Made by a program: the position numbers and the translations under genes. This document shows, piece by piece, positions 46,531-56,386 of a stretch of DNA of 64,000 bases. This DNA comes from Massilia sp. NR 4-1 (GTDB taxonomy: Bacteria; Pseudomonadota; Gammaproteobacteria; Burkholderiales; Burkholderiaceae_D). The notes under the pieces were generated by a model that was not told the origin of the DNA, did no database searches, and was given only the letters and a program-made list of their open reading frames with translations. The number at the start of each line of letters is the position of its first letter. Position 1 is the first letter of the stretch. The stretch is from the NCBI RefSeq assembly GCF_001191005.1, contig NZ_CP012201.1:5022001-5086000 (forward strand), written 5' to 3'.

Positions 46531-47580
46531 ATGCTAGTTGTACGCGCCATCAACGCATCCGACCTGGATGCCCTGTACGGTCTGGCCAGCCAGGTCGGCA
46601 CCGGCATGACCACGCTCAAGCCGGACATGAAAATGCTGGGCGACCGCCTGGCGATCGCCTGCGCCTCCTTCGCCGAGACCATTCCGCCCGAAGAGCGCGA
46701 CTATATGTTCGTGATGGAAGACACCACCAGCGGCCGCCTGGCCGGGGTGTGCGCCATCAAGGGCGCGGTCGGCCTGACCGAGCCTTTCTACAATTACCGC
46801 ATCGGCACCCTGGTGCACTCCAGCCGCGAGCTCGATGTGTTCACGCGCATGGAAACCCTGTACCTGTCGAACGATCTGACCGGCAGCTCGGAACTGTGCT
46901 CGCTGTTCCTGCATCCCGACTACCGCAGCGGCAATACCGGCCGCCTGCTGTCCAAGTGCCGCTTCCTGTTCATCGCCCAGTTCCCGCATCTGTTCACGAA
47001 GCGGCTGATCGCCGAAATGCGCGGCTACCAGGCGCCGGACGGCAGCTCGCCGTTCTACGAAGGCCTGGGCCGCCACTTCTTCAAGATGGACTTCCACCAC
47101 GTGGACGACCTGACGGCGCTGGGCAAGAAGTCCTTCATCGCCGAGCTGATGCCGCGCCAGCCGCTGTACGTGGCCTATCTGCCGCAGGATGCGCAGGACG
47201 TGGTGGGCGAGGTGCACGAGGCGACCAAGCCGGCGCGCCGCCTGCTGGAGCAGGAAGGCATGTATTTCGAAGGCTATGTCGACATCTTCGATGCCGGCCC
47301 GGTGCTGCAGGCGCGCACTTCGGAGCTGCGCGCCATGCGCGACAGCGAACTGGCCAGCGTCGAAATCGATAGCGATGCAACCCATGCCTGCGCGCCGAAT
47401 CCGGAACCGATGCTGGTTTCGAATACGGTGCTCAAGGATTTCCGCATGATCCTGTCCGACGCCAGCCCGGTGAACGGCAAGATCGACCTGTCCGCCGCCG
47501 ACCAGAAGCTGCTGGGCGTGAAGGCGGGCGACACCGTGCGCACCCTGTCTCTCAACGTGAGGAAGAATACCAATGTCTGA
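46531..47580 (+). CDS. aruG: Arginine N-succinyltransferase subunit beta
   Basis: A 349-residue paralogue of the preceding gene and its partner subunit. It has TLKPDMKMLGDRLAIACASFAET, GAVGLTEPFYNYRIGTLVHSSRELDVF, LCSLFLHPDYRSGNTGRLLSKCRFLFIA and DGSSPFYEGLGRHFFKMDF, all typical of AstA proteins. It is 12 bases after aruF, and its last eight bases overlap the start of astD, so translation is likely coupled. Confidence 0.94.
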   Translation: MLVVRAINASDLDALYGLASQVGTGMTTLKPDMKMLGDRLAIACASFAETIPPEERDYMFVMEDTTSGRLAGVCAIKGAVGLTEPFYNYRIGTLVHSSRELDVFTRMETLYLSNDLTGSSELCSLFLHPDYRSGNTGRLLSKCRFLFIAQFPHLFTKRLIAEMRGYQAPDGSSPFYEGLGRHFFKMDFHHVDDLTALGKKSFIAELMPRQPLYVAYLPQDAQDVVGEVHEATKPARRLLEQEGMYFEGYVDIFDAGPVLQARTSELRAMRDSELASVEIDSDATHACAPNPEPMLVSNTVLKDFRMILSDASPVNGKIDLSAADQKLLGVKAGDTVRTLSLNVRKNTNV

Positions 47581-49048
47581 ACAAGCACTGAGCAACTTCA
47601 TCAACGGCCAATGGAAGGCCGGCAGCGGCGTTGAGCTGGTCACCGTCAATCCGGCCAACGGCCAGCAGACCTGGGCCAGCCGCGAAGCCACCGCGCAGGA
47701 CGTGGCCGCCGCTTGCGCCGCCGCGCACGCCGCCTTCGAAGCCTGGTCCTGGAAGTCGCTGGAAGAGCGCATCGCCATCGTCACCCGTTTCCGCGACCTG
47801 CTCAAGGAAAACGCCGAAGAGCTGGCGCTGCTGATCTCGGAAGAAGTGGGCAAGCCGCTGTGGGAAGCGCGCACCGAAGTCACCACCATGGCCAACAAGG
47901 TCGATATCTCGATCCAGTCCCATGGCGCGCGCACCGGCGAAACGCGCAATACCGTGGCCGATGGCGAGGCCGTGCTGCGCCACCGCCCGCATGGCGTGTT
48001 CGGCGTGTTCGGTCCCTACAACTTCCCCGGCCACCTGCCCAACGGCCATATCGTGCCGGCCCTGATCGCCGGTAACACCGTGGTCTTCAAGCCGAGCGAA
48101 TACGCGCCGCGCACCGCCGTGAAAACCGTCCAGCTGTGGGAAAAAGCCGGCGTGCCGGCCGGCGTGGTGAATCTGATTAATGGCGGCCGCGATACCGGCA
48201 TCGCCCTGGGCCAGAACGAGCTGCTGGACGGCGTGCTGTTCACCGGCAGCAGCCAGACCGGCGCGGCCCTGCACCGCCAGTTCGGCGGCCAGCCGGGCAA
48301 GCTGCTGGCGCTGGAAATGGGCGGCAACAACCCGCTGGTGGTGTGGGATGCGAAAAATACCGACGCCGCCGTCTTCATGGCGATTTCCTCCGCCTTCATC
48401 TCGGCCGGCCAGCGCTGCACCTGCGCGCGCCGCCTGATCGTGCAGGATACGCCGGAAGCCGATGCCTTCATCCAGCGCCTGGTGGACGTGGCCAGCAAGA
48501 TCGTGGTGGGCGAATCGAACGCCGAACCGGCGCCCTTCATGGGACCGGTGGTGTCGGCCGCCGTGGCCGAGCGCCTGGTGCAGGCGCAGAACGATATGGT
48601 GGCCAAGGGCGGCAAGCTGCTGCTGGAAATGCGCCAGCTGAAAGCCGGCACCGGCTTCGTTTCGGCCGGCATCGTCGATGTGACCGATGCCCAGGGCATT
48701 CCGGACGAGGAATGGTTCGGCCCTCTGCTGCAGATCGTGCGCGTGAAGGACTTCGACAGCGCCGTGCGCGCCGCCAACAACACCGGTTTCGGCCTGGCCG
48801 CTGCCCTGATCTCGAACGACGAGTCGCTGTGGAAGCAGTTCCAGCAGCGCGCCCGCGCCGGCATCGTCAACTGGAACCGTCCGACTACCGGCGCGGCCAG
48901 CAGCGCGCCATTCGGCGGCGTGGGCAAATCGGGCAACCACCGTCCTAGCGCCTATTACGCGGCCGACTACTGCGCCTATCCGGTTGCATCCATCGAGAAC
49001 GGCGCGCTGGAAATGCCCGCCAAGCTCTCCCCCGGTCTGAACTTCTGA
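47573..49048 (+). CDS. astD: Succinylglutamate-semialdehyde dehydrogenase
   Basis: A 491-residue NAD-dependent aldehyde dehydrogenase forming succinylglutamate. It has GVFGPYNFPGHLPNGHIVPALIAGNTVVFKPSE for NAD binding, the general-base Glu in ALEMGGNNPLVV, and the catalytic Cys in FISAGQRCTCARRL, a motif specific to AstD. The C-terminus NWNRPTTGAASSAPFGGVGKSGNHRPSAYYAADYC is also typical. It overlaps the aruG end by eight bases and is followed by astB after eight. Confidence 0.95.
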   Translation: MSEQALSNFINGQWKAGSGVELVTVNPANGQQTWASREATAQDVAAACAAAHAAFEAWSWKSLEERIAIVTRFRDLLKENAEELALLISEEVGKPLWEARTEVTTMANKVDISIQSHGARTGETRNTVADGEAVLRHRPHGVFGVFGPYNFPGHLPNGHIVPALIAGNTVVFKPSEYAPRTAVKTVQLWEKAGVPAGVVNLINGGRDTGIALGQNELLDGVLFTGSSQTGAALHRQFGGQPGKLLALEMGGNNPLVVWDAKNTDAAVFMAISSAFISAGQRCTCARRLIVQDTPEADAFIQRLVDVASKIVVGESNAEPAPFMGPVVSAAVAERLVQAQNDMVAKGGKLLLEMRQLKAGTGFVSAGIVDVTDAQGIPDEEWFGPLLQIVRVKDFDSAVRAANNTGFGLAAALISNDESLWKQFQQRARAGIVNWNRPTTGAASSAPFGGVGKSGNHRPSAYYAADYCAYPVASIENGALEMPAKLSPGLNF

Positions 49049-49056
49049 GGAATACC

Positions 49057-50403
49057 ATGCGCTCCGCACGCGAATTCAATTTTGACGGCCTGGTAGGCCC
49101 GTCGCACAACTACGCCGGCCTGTCCTTTGGCAATGTGGCGTCCTTCAATAACGTGAAGAGCGCATCGAATCCGAAACAGGCGGCTCTGCAAGGCCTGGAG
49201 AAAATGCGTGCCCTGGCGGCGCGCGGCTTCGCCCAGGCCCTGCTGCCGCCGCAGGACCGTCCCAACTTCCGCCTGCTGCGCAGCCTGGGCTTCAGCGGCA
49301 GCAATGCCGAGGTGCTGCAGCAGGCCTATAAGGAATCGCCGGTGATCCTGGCCTGCGCCTATTCGGCCTCGCCGATGTGGACGGCCAACGCCGCCACCGT
49401 CAGCCCATCGGCCGATACCGCCGATGGTCGCGTGCACTTCACCCCGGCGAACCTGAACAACAAGCTGCACCGCGCTTTCGAGCACGTGCAGTCGGCGCGC
49501 GCGCTGCGCGCCATCTTCCACGACGGCACCCGCTTCGCCGTGCATGACGCCCTGCCTGGCACGCCGGCTTTCGGCGACGAGGGCGCGGCCAACCACACCC
49601 GCCTGTGCGCCAGCCATGGCGCCCAGGGCGTTGAAATGTTCGTGTATGGCCGCGCGGAGTTCGACGCATCGGCCCCGGCGCCGAAGCGCTATCCGGCCCG
49701 CCACACGCTGGAAGCTTCGCAGGCGGTGGCCCGCCTGCACGGCATCGCGGCCGCGCGCAGCGTCTTCATCCAGCAGAATCCCGACGTGATCGACCAGGGC
49801 GTGTTCCACAACGACGTGATCGCCGTCGGCAACGGCAATGTGCTGTTCTACCACGAGCAGGCTTTTGCCGACGAGGCGGGCGCCTTGTCCCAGCTGCGCC
49901 AGGCCATGGACGGCGTGGGCGCGGACCTGAGCGCGCTGCGCGTCGATACCGGCATGGTGTCGGTGGCCGACGCCGTGGCCAGCTATCTGTTCAACAGCCA
50001 GCTGCTGTCCAAGCCCGACGGCAAGATGGCCCTGGTGGTGCCGCACGAGTGCCAGGAAAATGCCGCCGTGGCGCGCTATCTGCAAGGCCTGGTGGCCAGC
50101 GGCGGCCCGGTCGACGAACTGGTGCACTTCGATCTGCGCCAGAGCATGCGCAATGGCGGCGGGCCTGCCTGCCTGCGTTTGCGCGTGGCGCTGACCGATG
50201 AAGAATCTGCTGCAATGCACCAAGGTGTGGTGATGACCGAGTCGCTGTACCATACGCTGGTGGCCTGGGTCGAGAAGCATTACCGCGACCGTCTGGAGCC
50301 GCAGGATCTGGCCGATCCGGCGCTGGCGCTGGAAGTGCACGCCGCACTGGAGGAGTTGAGCATGATCCTGGGCCTGCCAGGCCTGTATGATTTTGATTTG
50401 TAA
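49057..50403 (+). CDS. astB: N-succinylarginine dihydrolase
   Basis: A 448-residue member of the guanidino-group-modifying superfamily. It hydrolyses succinylarginine to succinylornithine, two ammonia and CO2. Clear AstB start EFNFDGLVGPSHNYAGLSFGNVAS, later GDEGAANHTRLC, the conserved NPDVIDQGVFHNDVI and LVVPHECQEN. The nucleophile is Cys372 in NGGGPACLRLRV. It lies in translational order after astD. Confidence 0.95.
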   Translation: MRSAREFNFDGLVGPSHNYAGLSFGNVASFNNVKSASNPKQAALQGLEKMRALAARGFAQALLPPQDRPNFRLLRSLGFSGSNAEVLQQAYKESPVILACAYSASPMWTANAATVSPSADTADGRVHFTPANLNNKLHRAFEHVQSARALRAIFHDGTRFAVHDALPGTPAFGDEGAANHTRLCASHGAQGVEMFVYGRAEFDASAPAPKRYPARHTLEASQAVARLHGIAAARSVFIQQNPDVIDQGVFHNDVIAVGNGNVLFYHEQAFADEAGALSQLRQAMDGVGADLSALRVDTGMVSVADAVASYLFNSQLLSKPDGKMALVVPHECQENAAVARYLQGLVASGGPVDELVHFDLRQSMRNGGGPACLRLRVALTDEESAAMHQGVVMTESLYHTLVAWVEKHYRDRLEPQDLADPALALEVHAALEELSMILGLPGLYDFDL

Positions 50404-50426
50404 TTTCAGATAGCATCCCAAAGTAG

Positions 50427-50445
50427 GGCGGAATGACCTTCCGCC
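50427..50445 (+). other. Intercistronic hairpin astB-gdhB
   Basis: GGCGGAA (50427-50433) and TTCCGCC (50439-50445) around TGACC, inside the 118-base astB-gdhB gap. No T-run follows, so it should not stop transcription fully. The rest of this gap holds no visible ArgR half-site. Confidence 0.45.
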
Positions 50446-50521
50446 TCCTGATTCATCGCTGCCGCGCAGCCACAAGCCGGGGCGAGCAGGCGAAATACAC
50501 ATAACGTATTGGAGAAGCAAG

Positions 50522-53500
50522 ATGAAACAAATGCCGCAAGAGCTGAGAAAACAGACGCTGGAACTGGTCAACGCGAGCAAGCCTGCCGATGGCGGGCAGG
50601 TGCCGGCCCTGATCAGTGCCTGGCTGGGCGCGTTGGACGATGAGGATCTGGCGGACACCTCGCCCAATAGTCTTGCTCCCTTGCTGGTAGAAGGTTTCAC
50701 CCAGGCCGCGCGCCGCAGCAGCACCGGCTGCCAGATCGCCAAGCTGCGCTACGCCGATGGCCGTGGCGGCCATGCCACGGCCCTGCTGATCCTGAACGAC
50801 GACATGCCTTATCTGGTGGACTCCATCGTCATGGCGATGCGCAAGCAACGCGTGGCCGTGAATGGCGTCCTGAACGCGGTGCTGAGCGTGGGCCGCGACG
50901 CGGCCGGCGTGGTGAACAAGGTCGGCGCCGACGGCGACAAGCAGGAATCCTATGTGCTTTGCCTGCTGGCCGAAGAGCTGCAAGGCGACGCTCTGCAGGC
51001 GCTGGTGCAAAGCATCGAGATGGTGGCGCGCGACGCGGCCATCGTGCGGCGCGACCTGGCGGCGATGAAGGAGCGCTTCAGCAGCGTGGCCGCCGCCGCT
51101 GCCGCCCATGGCGAGGAAGGGCAGGAAGTGGCTGCCTTCCTGGAGTGGGCCGGCAATGAAGGCTTTGAAGTGCACGGCTATGCCTACTACCAGGTCAAGC
51201 CGGGCGCGCGCGAGCTGGAACGCGATATTCCAAGCCGCATCGGCGTGCTGCAGGATACGGCGCATCCCGTGTACGGCGGCTGCCTGGCCAATATCCCGGG
51301 CGACTTCGACACCCTGTCCAAGCGTCCGCACACCCTGTCCATCGTCAAGGCCGACGTGGGCGGCACCCTGCACCGCGACCAGCAGCTGGACTTCATCGGC
51401 GTGCGCAACACCGACTCCAGCGGCGCCATTCTGGGCGAGCATTGCTTCGTCGGCCTGTTCACCCGTGCCGCCAACCTGACCCCGCTGGCCCGCCTGCCGT
51501 TCGCCCGCGGCCGCATCGCCCAGGTGCTGCAGATCGCCGGCGTGCGCAAGGAAGGTTTCCGCGCCGAGAAATTCGTCGAGATCCTGGAATCGCTGCCGCG
51601 CACCGAAGCGCTGGAAGCCGAACCGCAATGGCTGGCCGAGGTGTGCGGTTCCGTGGTGTCGCTGTACAAGCAGCCGCGCACCAAGGTCTTCGCGCGCCGC
51701 GACGTGTATGCGCGCCACCTGAACGTGCTGGTGTACCTGCCGCGCGAACGCTATAGCGCCAGCGTCGCGTCGGCGCTGGCCAAAGCCCTGCAGCAAAGCT
51801 CGGGCGCCAGCCATGTCAGCTCGCAGACCCTGGTGGCCGACGGTCCACTGGCCCGCGTCTATCTGATCGCCCACGCCGCGCGCTATCCGCTCGACCTGGA
51901 AAGCGATATCCAGCGTCCGCTGCTGGCGGTGCTGGACGGCTGGCACAACAGCTTCTCCGAACTGTCCGACGCCGTGTTCGACGAGCCGCTGCGCAACAGC
52001 CTGCGCAAGATGTGCTCGACCCTGCCGCTCGATTACGTCAGCGCGACCTCGCCGAGCGTGGCTTTCCACGATCTGGGCACCATTCTGCGCAACGGCATCA
52101 GCGACCGCATCGCCGTGCGCGTGGAACTGGCGACCGAAGCCAATCCGGCCACCTCCATCCGTCTGTATTCGGTGGACCGCGTGCCTGCGCTGTCGGCCAT
52201 TCTGCCGGCCCTGCATAACGCCGGCGTGTCGATCGAGCGCGAACAGGCGCATTCGATCCGCACCGAAGACGGCAAGCGTTACTACGTCACCAGCCTGGGC
52301 GTGGATGCCGACAGCGCCGCCAAGCTGGCGCGCGAAGGCATCGCGCCCGTGGCCCAGGATCTGTTCAGCGCCCTGCTCAACGACGAAGCCGAAGACGGCC
52401 GCCTGAATGGCCTGGTGATCGAAGGCGGTCTGAATACCCGCCAGGTGCAGCTGGTGCGCGCCTATATGAGCTACTGGCGCCAGGCCGGCACACAGTTCTC
52501 GGTGCGCTACATCGCCGAAAGCCTGCGCCGCCAGCCCGCCGTGATCAAGGAAATCGTCGACGCCTTCAGCCAGCGCTTCAATCCCGCGCTGGGCGAAGGC
52601 GAACGCAATGCCGCGCGCGACACGCTGCAAGCGATCAAAGGCCGCCTGCCTGCGCTGAACCATGCGGATACGGAAGTGATCCTGGCCGCGCTGATCGACC
52701 TGATTCTGGCGACCCTGCGCACCAACTACTTCCAGAACGCCGACCAGGGCGACAAGATCATCTTCAAGTTCGACACCAGCAATCTGTCGCTGGTGCCGGA
52801 ACCGCGTCCTTTCCGCGAAATCTATGTGTTCTCGCGCCGCTTCGAAGGCGTGCACCTGCGCGGCGGCCCTGTGGCGCGCGGCGGCCTGCGCTGGTCCGAC
52901 CGCATGGAAGACTACCGCACCGAGGTGCTGGGCCTAGTGAAGGCGCAGATGGTGAAGAACGCCGTGATCGTGCCTGCGGGCGCCAAGGGCGGCTTCGTCT
53001 GTAAGCAGATGCCGAAAGACGCCACGCGCGACGTGGTGGCGGCCGAAGGCGAAGCAGTCTACCGCCTGTTCATCGCCAGCCTGCTGGAAGTGACCGACAA
53101 CCGCGTGCTGGGCAAGATCGTCTCGCCTGAAGACACGGTCTGCTACGACGGCAACGACCCGTACCTGGTGGTGGCCGCCGACAAGGGCACCGCGACCTTC
53201 TCCGACATCGCCAACAGCATCGCCGTCAAGCGCGGCTTCTGGCTGGGCGACGCTTTCGCCTCGGGCGGCTCGAACGGCTATGACCACAAGAAGATGGGCA
53301 TCACCGCCAAGGGCGCCTTCGAAGCGGTCAAGCGCCACTTCTACGAGATGGGCCACGATATGAACACCACCCCGTTCACCGTGGTGGGTGTGGGCGATAT
53401 GTCGGGCGACGTGTTCGGCAACGGCGTGCTGCTGTCGAACCAGATCAAGCTGCTGGCGGCCTTCGACCACCGCCACATCTTCCTCGATCCGAATCCGGAC

Positions 53501-55249
53501 ACCGCCAAATCCTTCGCCGAGCGCCAGCGCATGTTCGCCCTGCCGCGCTCCTCGTGGGAAGACTACAACAAGGAACTGATCTCGCAGGGCGGCGGCGTGT
53601 ATCCGCGCAGCGCCCGTGCCATCGAGCTGTCGCCGCAAGTGCGCGCCGCGCTCGATATCGAGGAAACCGCGCTGGCGCCGGAAGAGCTGATGCACCGCAT
53701 CCTGCTGGCGCCCGTGGATCTGTTCTACAACGGCGGTATCGGCACCTATATCAAGTCCTCGGCTGAAACCAATGCCCAGGTCAAGGACCGCGCCAACGAC
53801 AATATCCGCGTCAACGGCAGTGAGCTGCGCTGCAAGGTGGTGGCCGAAGGCGGCAATCTGGGCGCGACCCAGTCCGGCCGCATCGAGTTCGCCCTGGCGG
53901 GCGGCCGCATCTTCACCGATGCGATCGACAACTCGGCCGGCGTGGACTGCTCCGACCACGAGGTGAACGCGAAGATGTGGCTGGACGTGGAAATGAACGC
54001 CGGCCAGTTGAGCGAAGCGGACCGCAACCGCGTGCTGAACGATATGACCGGCGACATCGAGCGCCTGGTCCTGCGCGACAACACCCAGCAAACCCGTTTG
54101 CTGGTGCGCGAGGCGCAAGCCCAGGGCGAGAGCGCGGTACAGGATGGCTACGCCGCCCTGATCGCCAGCCTGGAGGAAGAGGGCGCCCTGTCGCGCGAGC
54201 TGGAGCAGCTGCCGAGCGTGGCCGAGCTGGCGCGCCGCAAGGCCGATGGCCGCTGCCTGACCACGCCGGAACTGGCGGTGGTGATCGCCAACGTGAAGAA
54301 CCGCTACAAGCGCATCTTGTCGGCCCTGCCGCTGACCGAGGAAAGCTGGGCCGAGCCGGTGCTCAAGCCTTACTTCCCCGACCTGCTGGTGGCGACCCGC
54401 TCCGCGCTGGCCCACCCGCTGGCCAACGCCATCCTGGCCACCGTGCTGGCGAACGAAGTGGTGAACCGCTGCGGTCCGCTGATGCTGCGCGACCTGGCGG
54501 CCCAGCATGGCGGCAGCGAGTCCGACGTGATTCTGGCCTGGGGCCAGGCATGGTCGGCGCTGAACCTGGCGCCGATCTTCGACACCCTGGATGCCGATGC
54601 GCTGAACGTGCCGCGCGCCGTGGCGATCAAGGCCGATGCGCGCACCCGCAGCATGCTGAAGGCCGTGATCGAAGGCGTGCTGGCGGTGCCGCGCGAGCAG
54701 CTGCGCTCCGGCCCTGGCGTGGCTGAGCTGACCCGCCTGTTCGCCGAGCCGGTCCTGCTCAAGCAATTGGTGGCTGGCCAGACCGAGTCCGATGCGGATG
54801 CGCATCCAGAGCTGCGCGCCGAATTCGTGCAAGCCTGGAAAGCGGTCGACGCCATCGAAGGCGTGGCAGCCTTCGTGTTTGCCGCGCTGTCGGTGAAGCG
54901 TCCGGCGGGCATGGACCTGCCAGCCTTCCTGCAAGTGGGCATGTCCCTGCGCAGCCAGGCCGGCATCGATACGCTGGAACGCGGCCTGAAACTGCCGGCC
55001 CTGAGCAAATCGCAGGAACAGCTGCGCAGCTACGCCCAGCAAGCCCTGCGCCGCACCCAGCAACGCCTGCTGACCCAGGTGCTGCAGCGCGCCACGAATG
55101 GCCACGACGCGGCCGAAGCGGTGGAGGTCGTGACCTGCACCCTGGGCCTGTCCGGCTACGCGGCGGCGAGCGATCTGGAACAAGCGATGCTGGACGTGTG
55201 GGCGCTGTCCGAAGCGACCAATACCGGCAATCTGGCACAGGCAGCATAA
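50522..55249 (+). CDS. gdhB: NAD-dependent glutamate dehydrogenase (large, 180-kDa class)
   Basis: A 1575-residue catabolic glutamate dehydrogenase producing 2-oxoglutarate, ammonia and NADH. The N-terminal third carries ACT-like regulatory regions (LILNDDMPYLVDSIVMAM; IRLYSVDRVPALSAILPALHNAG). The catalytic core holds GGPVARGGLRWSDRMEDYRTEVLGLVKAQM and the substrate-binding PAGAKGGFVCKQMP (Lys822). It continues with SGGSNGYDHKKMGITAKGAFEAVKRHF, and GVGDMSGDVFGNGVLLS, which is the NAD-fold start. The large C-terminal domain is complete. Enzymes of this class in Pseudomonas are activated by arginine. Here the gene sits between astB and astE, so arginine-derived glutamate is handled by the same transcript. 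GGAG precedes the ATG. Confidence 0.95.
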   Translation: MKQMPQELRKQTLELVNASKPADGGQVPALISAWLGALDDEDLADTSPNSLAPLLVEGFTQAARRSSTGCQIAKLRYADGRGGHATALLILNDDMPYLVDSIVMAMRKQRVAVNGVLNAVLSVGRDAAGVVNKVGADGDKQESYVLCLLAEELQGDALQALVQSIEMVARDAAIVRRDLAAMKERFSSVAAAAAAHGEEGQEVAAFLEWAGNEGFEVHGYAYYQVKPGARELERDIPSRIGVLQDTAHPVYGGCLANIPGDFDTLSKRPHTLSIVKADVGGTLHRDQQLDFIGVRNTDSSGAILGEHCFVGLFTRAANLTPLARLPFARGRIAQVLQIAGVRKEGFRAEKFVEILESLPRTEALEAEPQWLAEVCGSVVSLYKQPRTKVFARRDVYARHLNVLVYLPRERYSASVASALAKALQQSSGASHVSSQTLVADGPLARVYLIAHAARYPLDLESDIQRPLLAVLDGWHNSFSELSDAVFDEPLRNSLRKMCSTLPLDYVSATSPSVAFHDLGTILRNGISDRIAVRVELATEANPATSIRLYSVDRVPALSAILPALHNAGVSIEREQAHSIRTEDGKRYYVTSLGVDADSAAKLAREGIAPVAQDLFSALLNDEAEDGRLNGLVIEGGLNTRQVQLVRAYMSYWRQAGTQFSVRYIAESLRRQPAVIKEIVDAFSQRFNPALGEGERNAARDTLQAIKGRLPALNHADTEVILAALIDLILATLRTNYFQNADQGDKIIFKFDTSNLSLVPEPRPFREIYVFSRRFEGVHLRGGPVARGGLRWSDRMEDYRTEVLGLVKAQMVKNAVIVPAGAKGGFVCKQMPKDATRDVVAAEGEAVYRLFIASLLEVTDNRVLGKIVSPEDTVCYDGNDPYLVVAADKGTATFSDIANSIAVKRGFWLGDAFASGGSNGYDHKKMGITAKGAFEAVKRHFYEMGHDMNTTPFTVVGVGDMSGDVFGNGVLLSNQIKLLAAFDHRHIFLDPNPDTAKSFAERQRMFALPRSSWEDYNKELISQGGGVYPRSARAIELSPQVRAALDIEETALAPEELMHRILLAPVDLFYNGGIGTYIKSSAETNAQVKDRANDNIRVNGSELRCKVVAEGGNLGATQSGRIEFALAGGRIFTDAIDNSAGVDCSDHEVNAKMWLDVEMNAGQLSEADRNRVLNDMTGDIERLVLRDNTQQTRLLVREAQAQGESAVQDGYAALIASLEEEGALSRELEQLPSVAELARRKADGRCLTTPELAVVIANVKNRYKRILSALPLTEESWAEPVLKPYFPDLLVATRSALAHPLANAILATVLANEVVNRCGPLMLRDLAAQHGGSESDVILAWGQAWSALNLAPIFDTLDADALNVPRAVAIKADARTRSMLKAVIEGVLAVPREQLRSGPGVAELTRLFAEPVLLKQLVAGQTESDADAHPELRAEFVQAWKAVDAIEGVAAFVFAALSVKRPAGMDLPAFLQVGMSLRSQAGIDTLERGLKLPALSKSQEQLRSYAQQALRRTQQRLLTQVLQRATNGHDAAEAVEVVTCTLGLSGYAAASDLEQAMLDVWALSEATNTGNLAQAA

Positions 55250-55262
55250 GGCAGCAAACGCA

Positions 55263-56294
55263 ATGGCAAATGAAGTAAATGCAGCAAGCACCGGCGGCGC
55301 ATCCGCGCTGCCGGACGCGGTACGCGCGCTGGCGGAGGCCGATTTTGGCGCCGTCGCGCGCAGTTTCACCAATGCCGGTTTCAGCGTCACCGAGCCGGCC
55401 GACGGCATCCTGACCATCCGCCAGCCGCGGACTGCTGGCGCGGCGGCGGTTCGTCCGGCGCTGCTGGTTTCAGTTGGCGTGCATGGCGACGAGACCGGGC
55501 CGATCGAAGTGGTGGCCTGGCTGCTCGACGCCCTGGCGCGCGAGCCGCAGGCGCTGGCCGTGGACCTGATGATCTGCGTCGGCAATATCGGCGCCATCCG
55601 CGCCGGCAGGCGTTTTATCGATGCGGACCTGAACCGCATGTTCCGCGCCGAGCGCGGCACGCTGGAGGGCACGGCCGAAGCCGCGCGCGCCGACGTGATG
55701 ATCGCCGCCACCACCGACTTCTTCCAGGATGCCGGGCCGCAGCGCTGGCATCTGGATCTGCACACGGCGATCCGTCCCTCGGTGTATCCGATGTTCGCCA
55801 TCGTGCCGGATTTGATCGCCGATGACGCCCGGCATGGCCTGATTGGCTGGCTGGGCCAGGCCGGGATCGAAGCCATCATCATGAACCCCGCTTCCGCCGG
55901 CACCTACAGCTATTACAGCGCCGAGCACCACGGTGCCGCCGGCACCACGGTGGAATTGGGCCGCATCGGCACCCTGGGCCAGAATGACCTGAGCCAGTTC
56001 GTGCACGCCTCGCAGGCGCTGGACGACCTGCTGCGCGGCGCCGGCCTGCGTCCCGCCGTGACGCAGCCGCATGTGTTCAAGGTCGCGCAGAACATCATCA
56101 AGCTCAGTGACGGCTTTACCATGGCCTTCGGCCGCGAGACGCAAAACTTCACGGCCCTGCCGCAAGGCGCCGAAATCGCCCGCGACGGCGACAAGGTCTA
56201 CACCGTGCAGCACGCCGAGGAACTGGTGGTCTTCCCCAACCCCGACGTGCGCATCGGCCTGCGCGCCGGCATGATGGTGGTGCGCGTTTCCTGA
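55263..56294 (+). CDS. astE: Succinylglutamate desuccinylase
   Basis: A 343-residue zinc hydrolase of the M14/AspA type. It ends the AST pathway by splitting succinylglutamate to succinate and glutamate. Zinc ligands are in SVGVHGDETGPIEV; then NIGAIRAGRRFIDADLNRMF; the third ligand His is in WHLDLHTAIRPSVYPMF; the C-terminal Glu region is GTTVELGRIGTLGQNDL. It starts 13 bases after gdhB and is the last gene of the cluster. No clear terminator follows. Confidence 0.94.
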   Translation: MANEVNAASTGGASALPDAVRALAEADFGAVARSFTNAGFSVTEPADGILTIRQPRTAGAAAVRPALLVSVGVHGDETGPIEVVAWLLDALAREPQALAVDLMICVGNIGAIRAGRRFIDADLNRMFRAERGTLEGTAEAARADVMIAATTDFFQDAGPQRWHLDLHTAIRPSVYPMFAIVPDLIADDARHGLIGWLGQAGIEAIIMNPASAGTYSYYSAEHHGAAGTTVELGRIGTLGQNDLSQFVHASQALDDLLRGAGLRPAVTQPHVFKVAQNIIKLSDGFTMAFGRETQNFTALPQGAEIARDGDKVYTVQHAEELVVFPNPDVRIGLRAGMMVVRVS

Positions 56295-56386
56295 TCCGGT
56301 CCGCTTGCGTCTGAGCGGCGGCAAGCGCGATTGTGGGGCTTGCGCTAGACTCGCTGGGTTCTCAATCATTCGAAGAAGGAGATGCC

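Noticed and set aside
50404..50521. A second ArgR site controlling gdhB separately
   Set aside because: No TGTCGC-N8-AA match on either strand in this gap; only a hairpin without T-run is visible.
52934..55903. A 989-codon minus-strand open frame
   Set aside because: Antisense to gdhB and astE; no family motif and no ribosome site.
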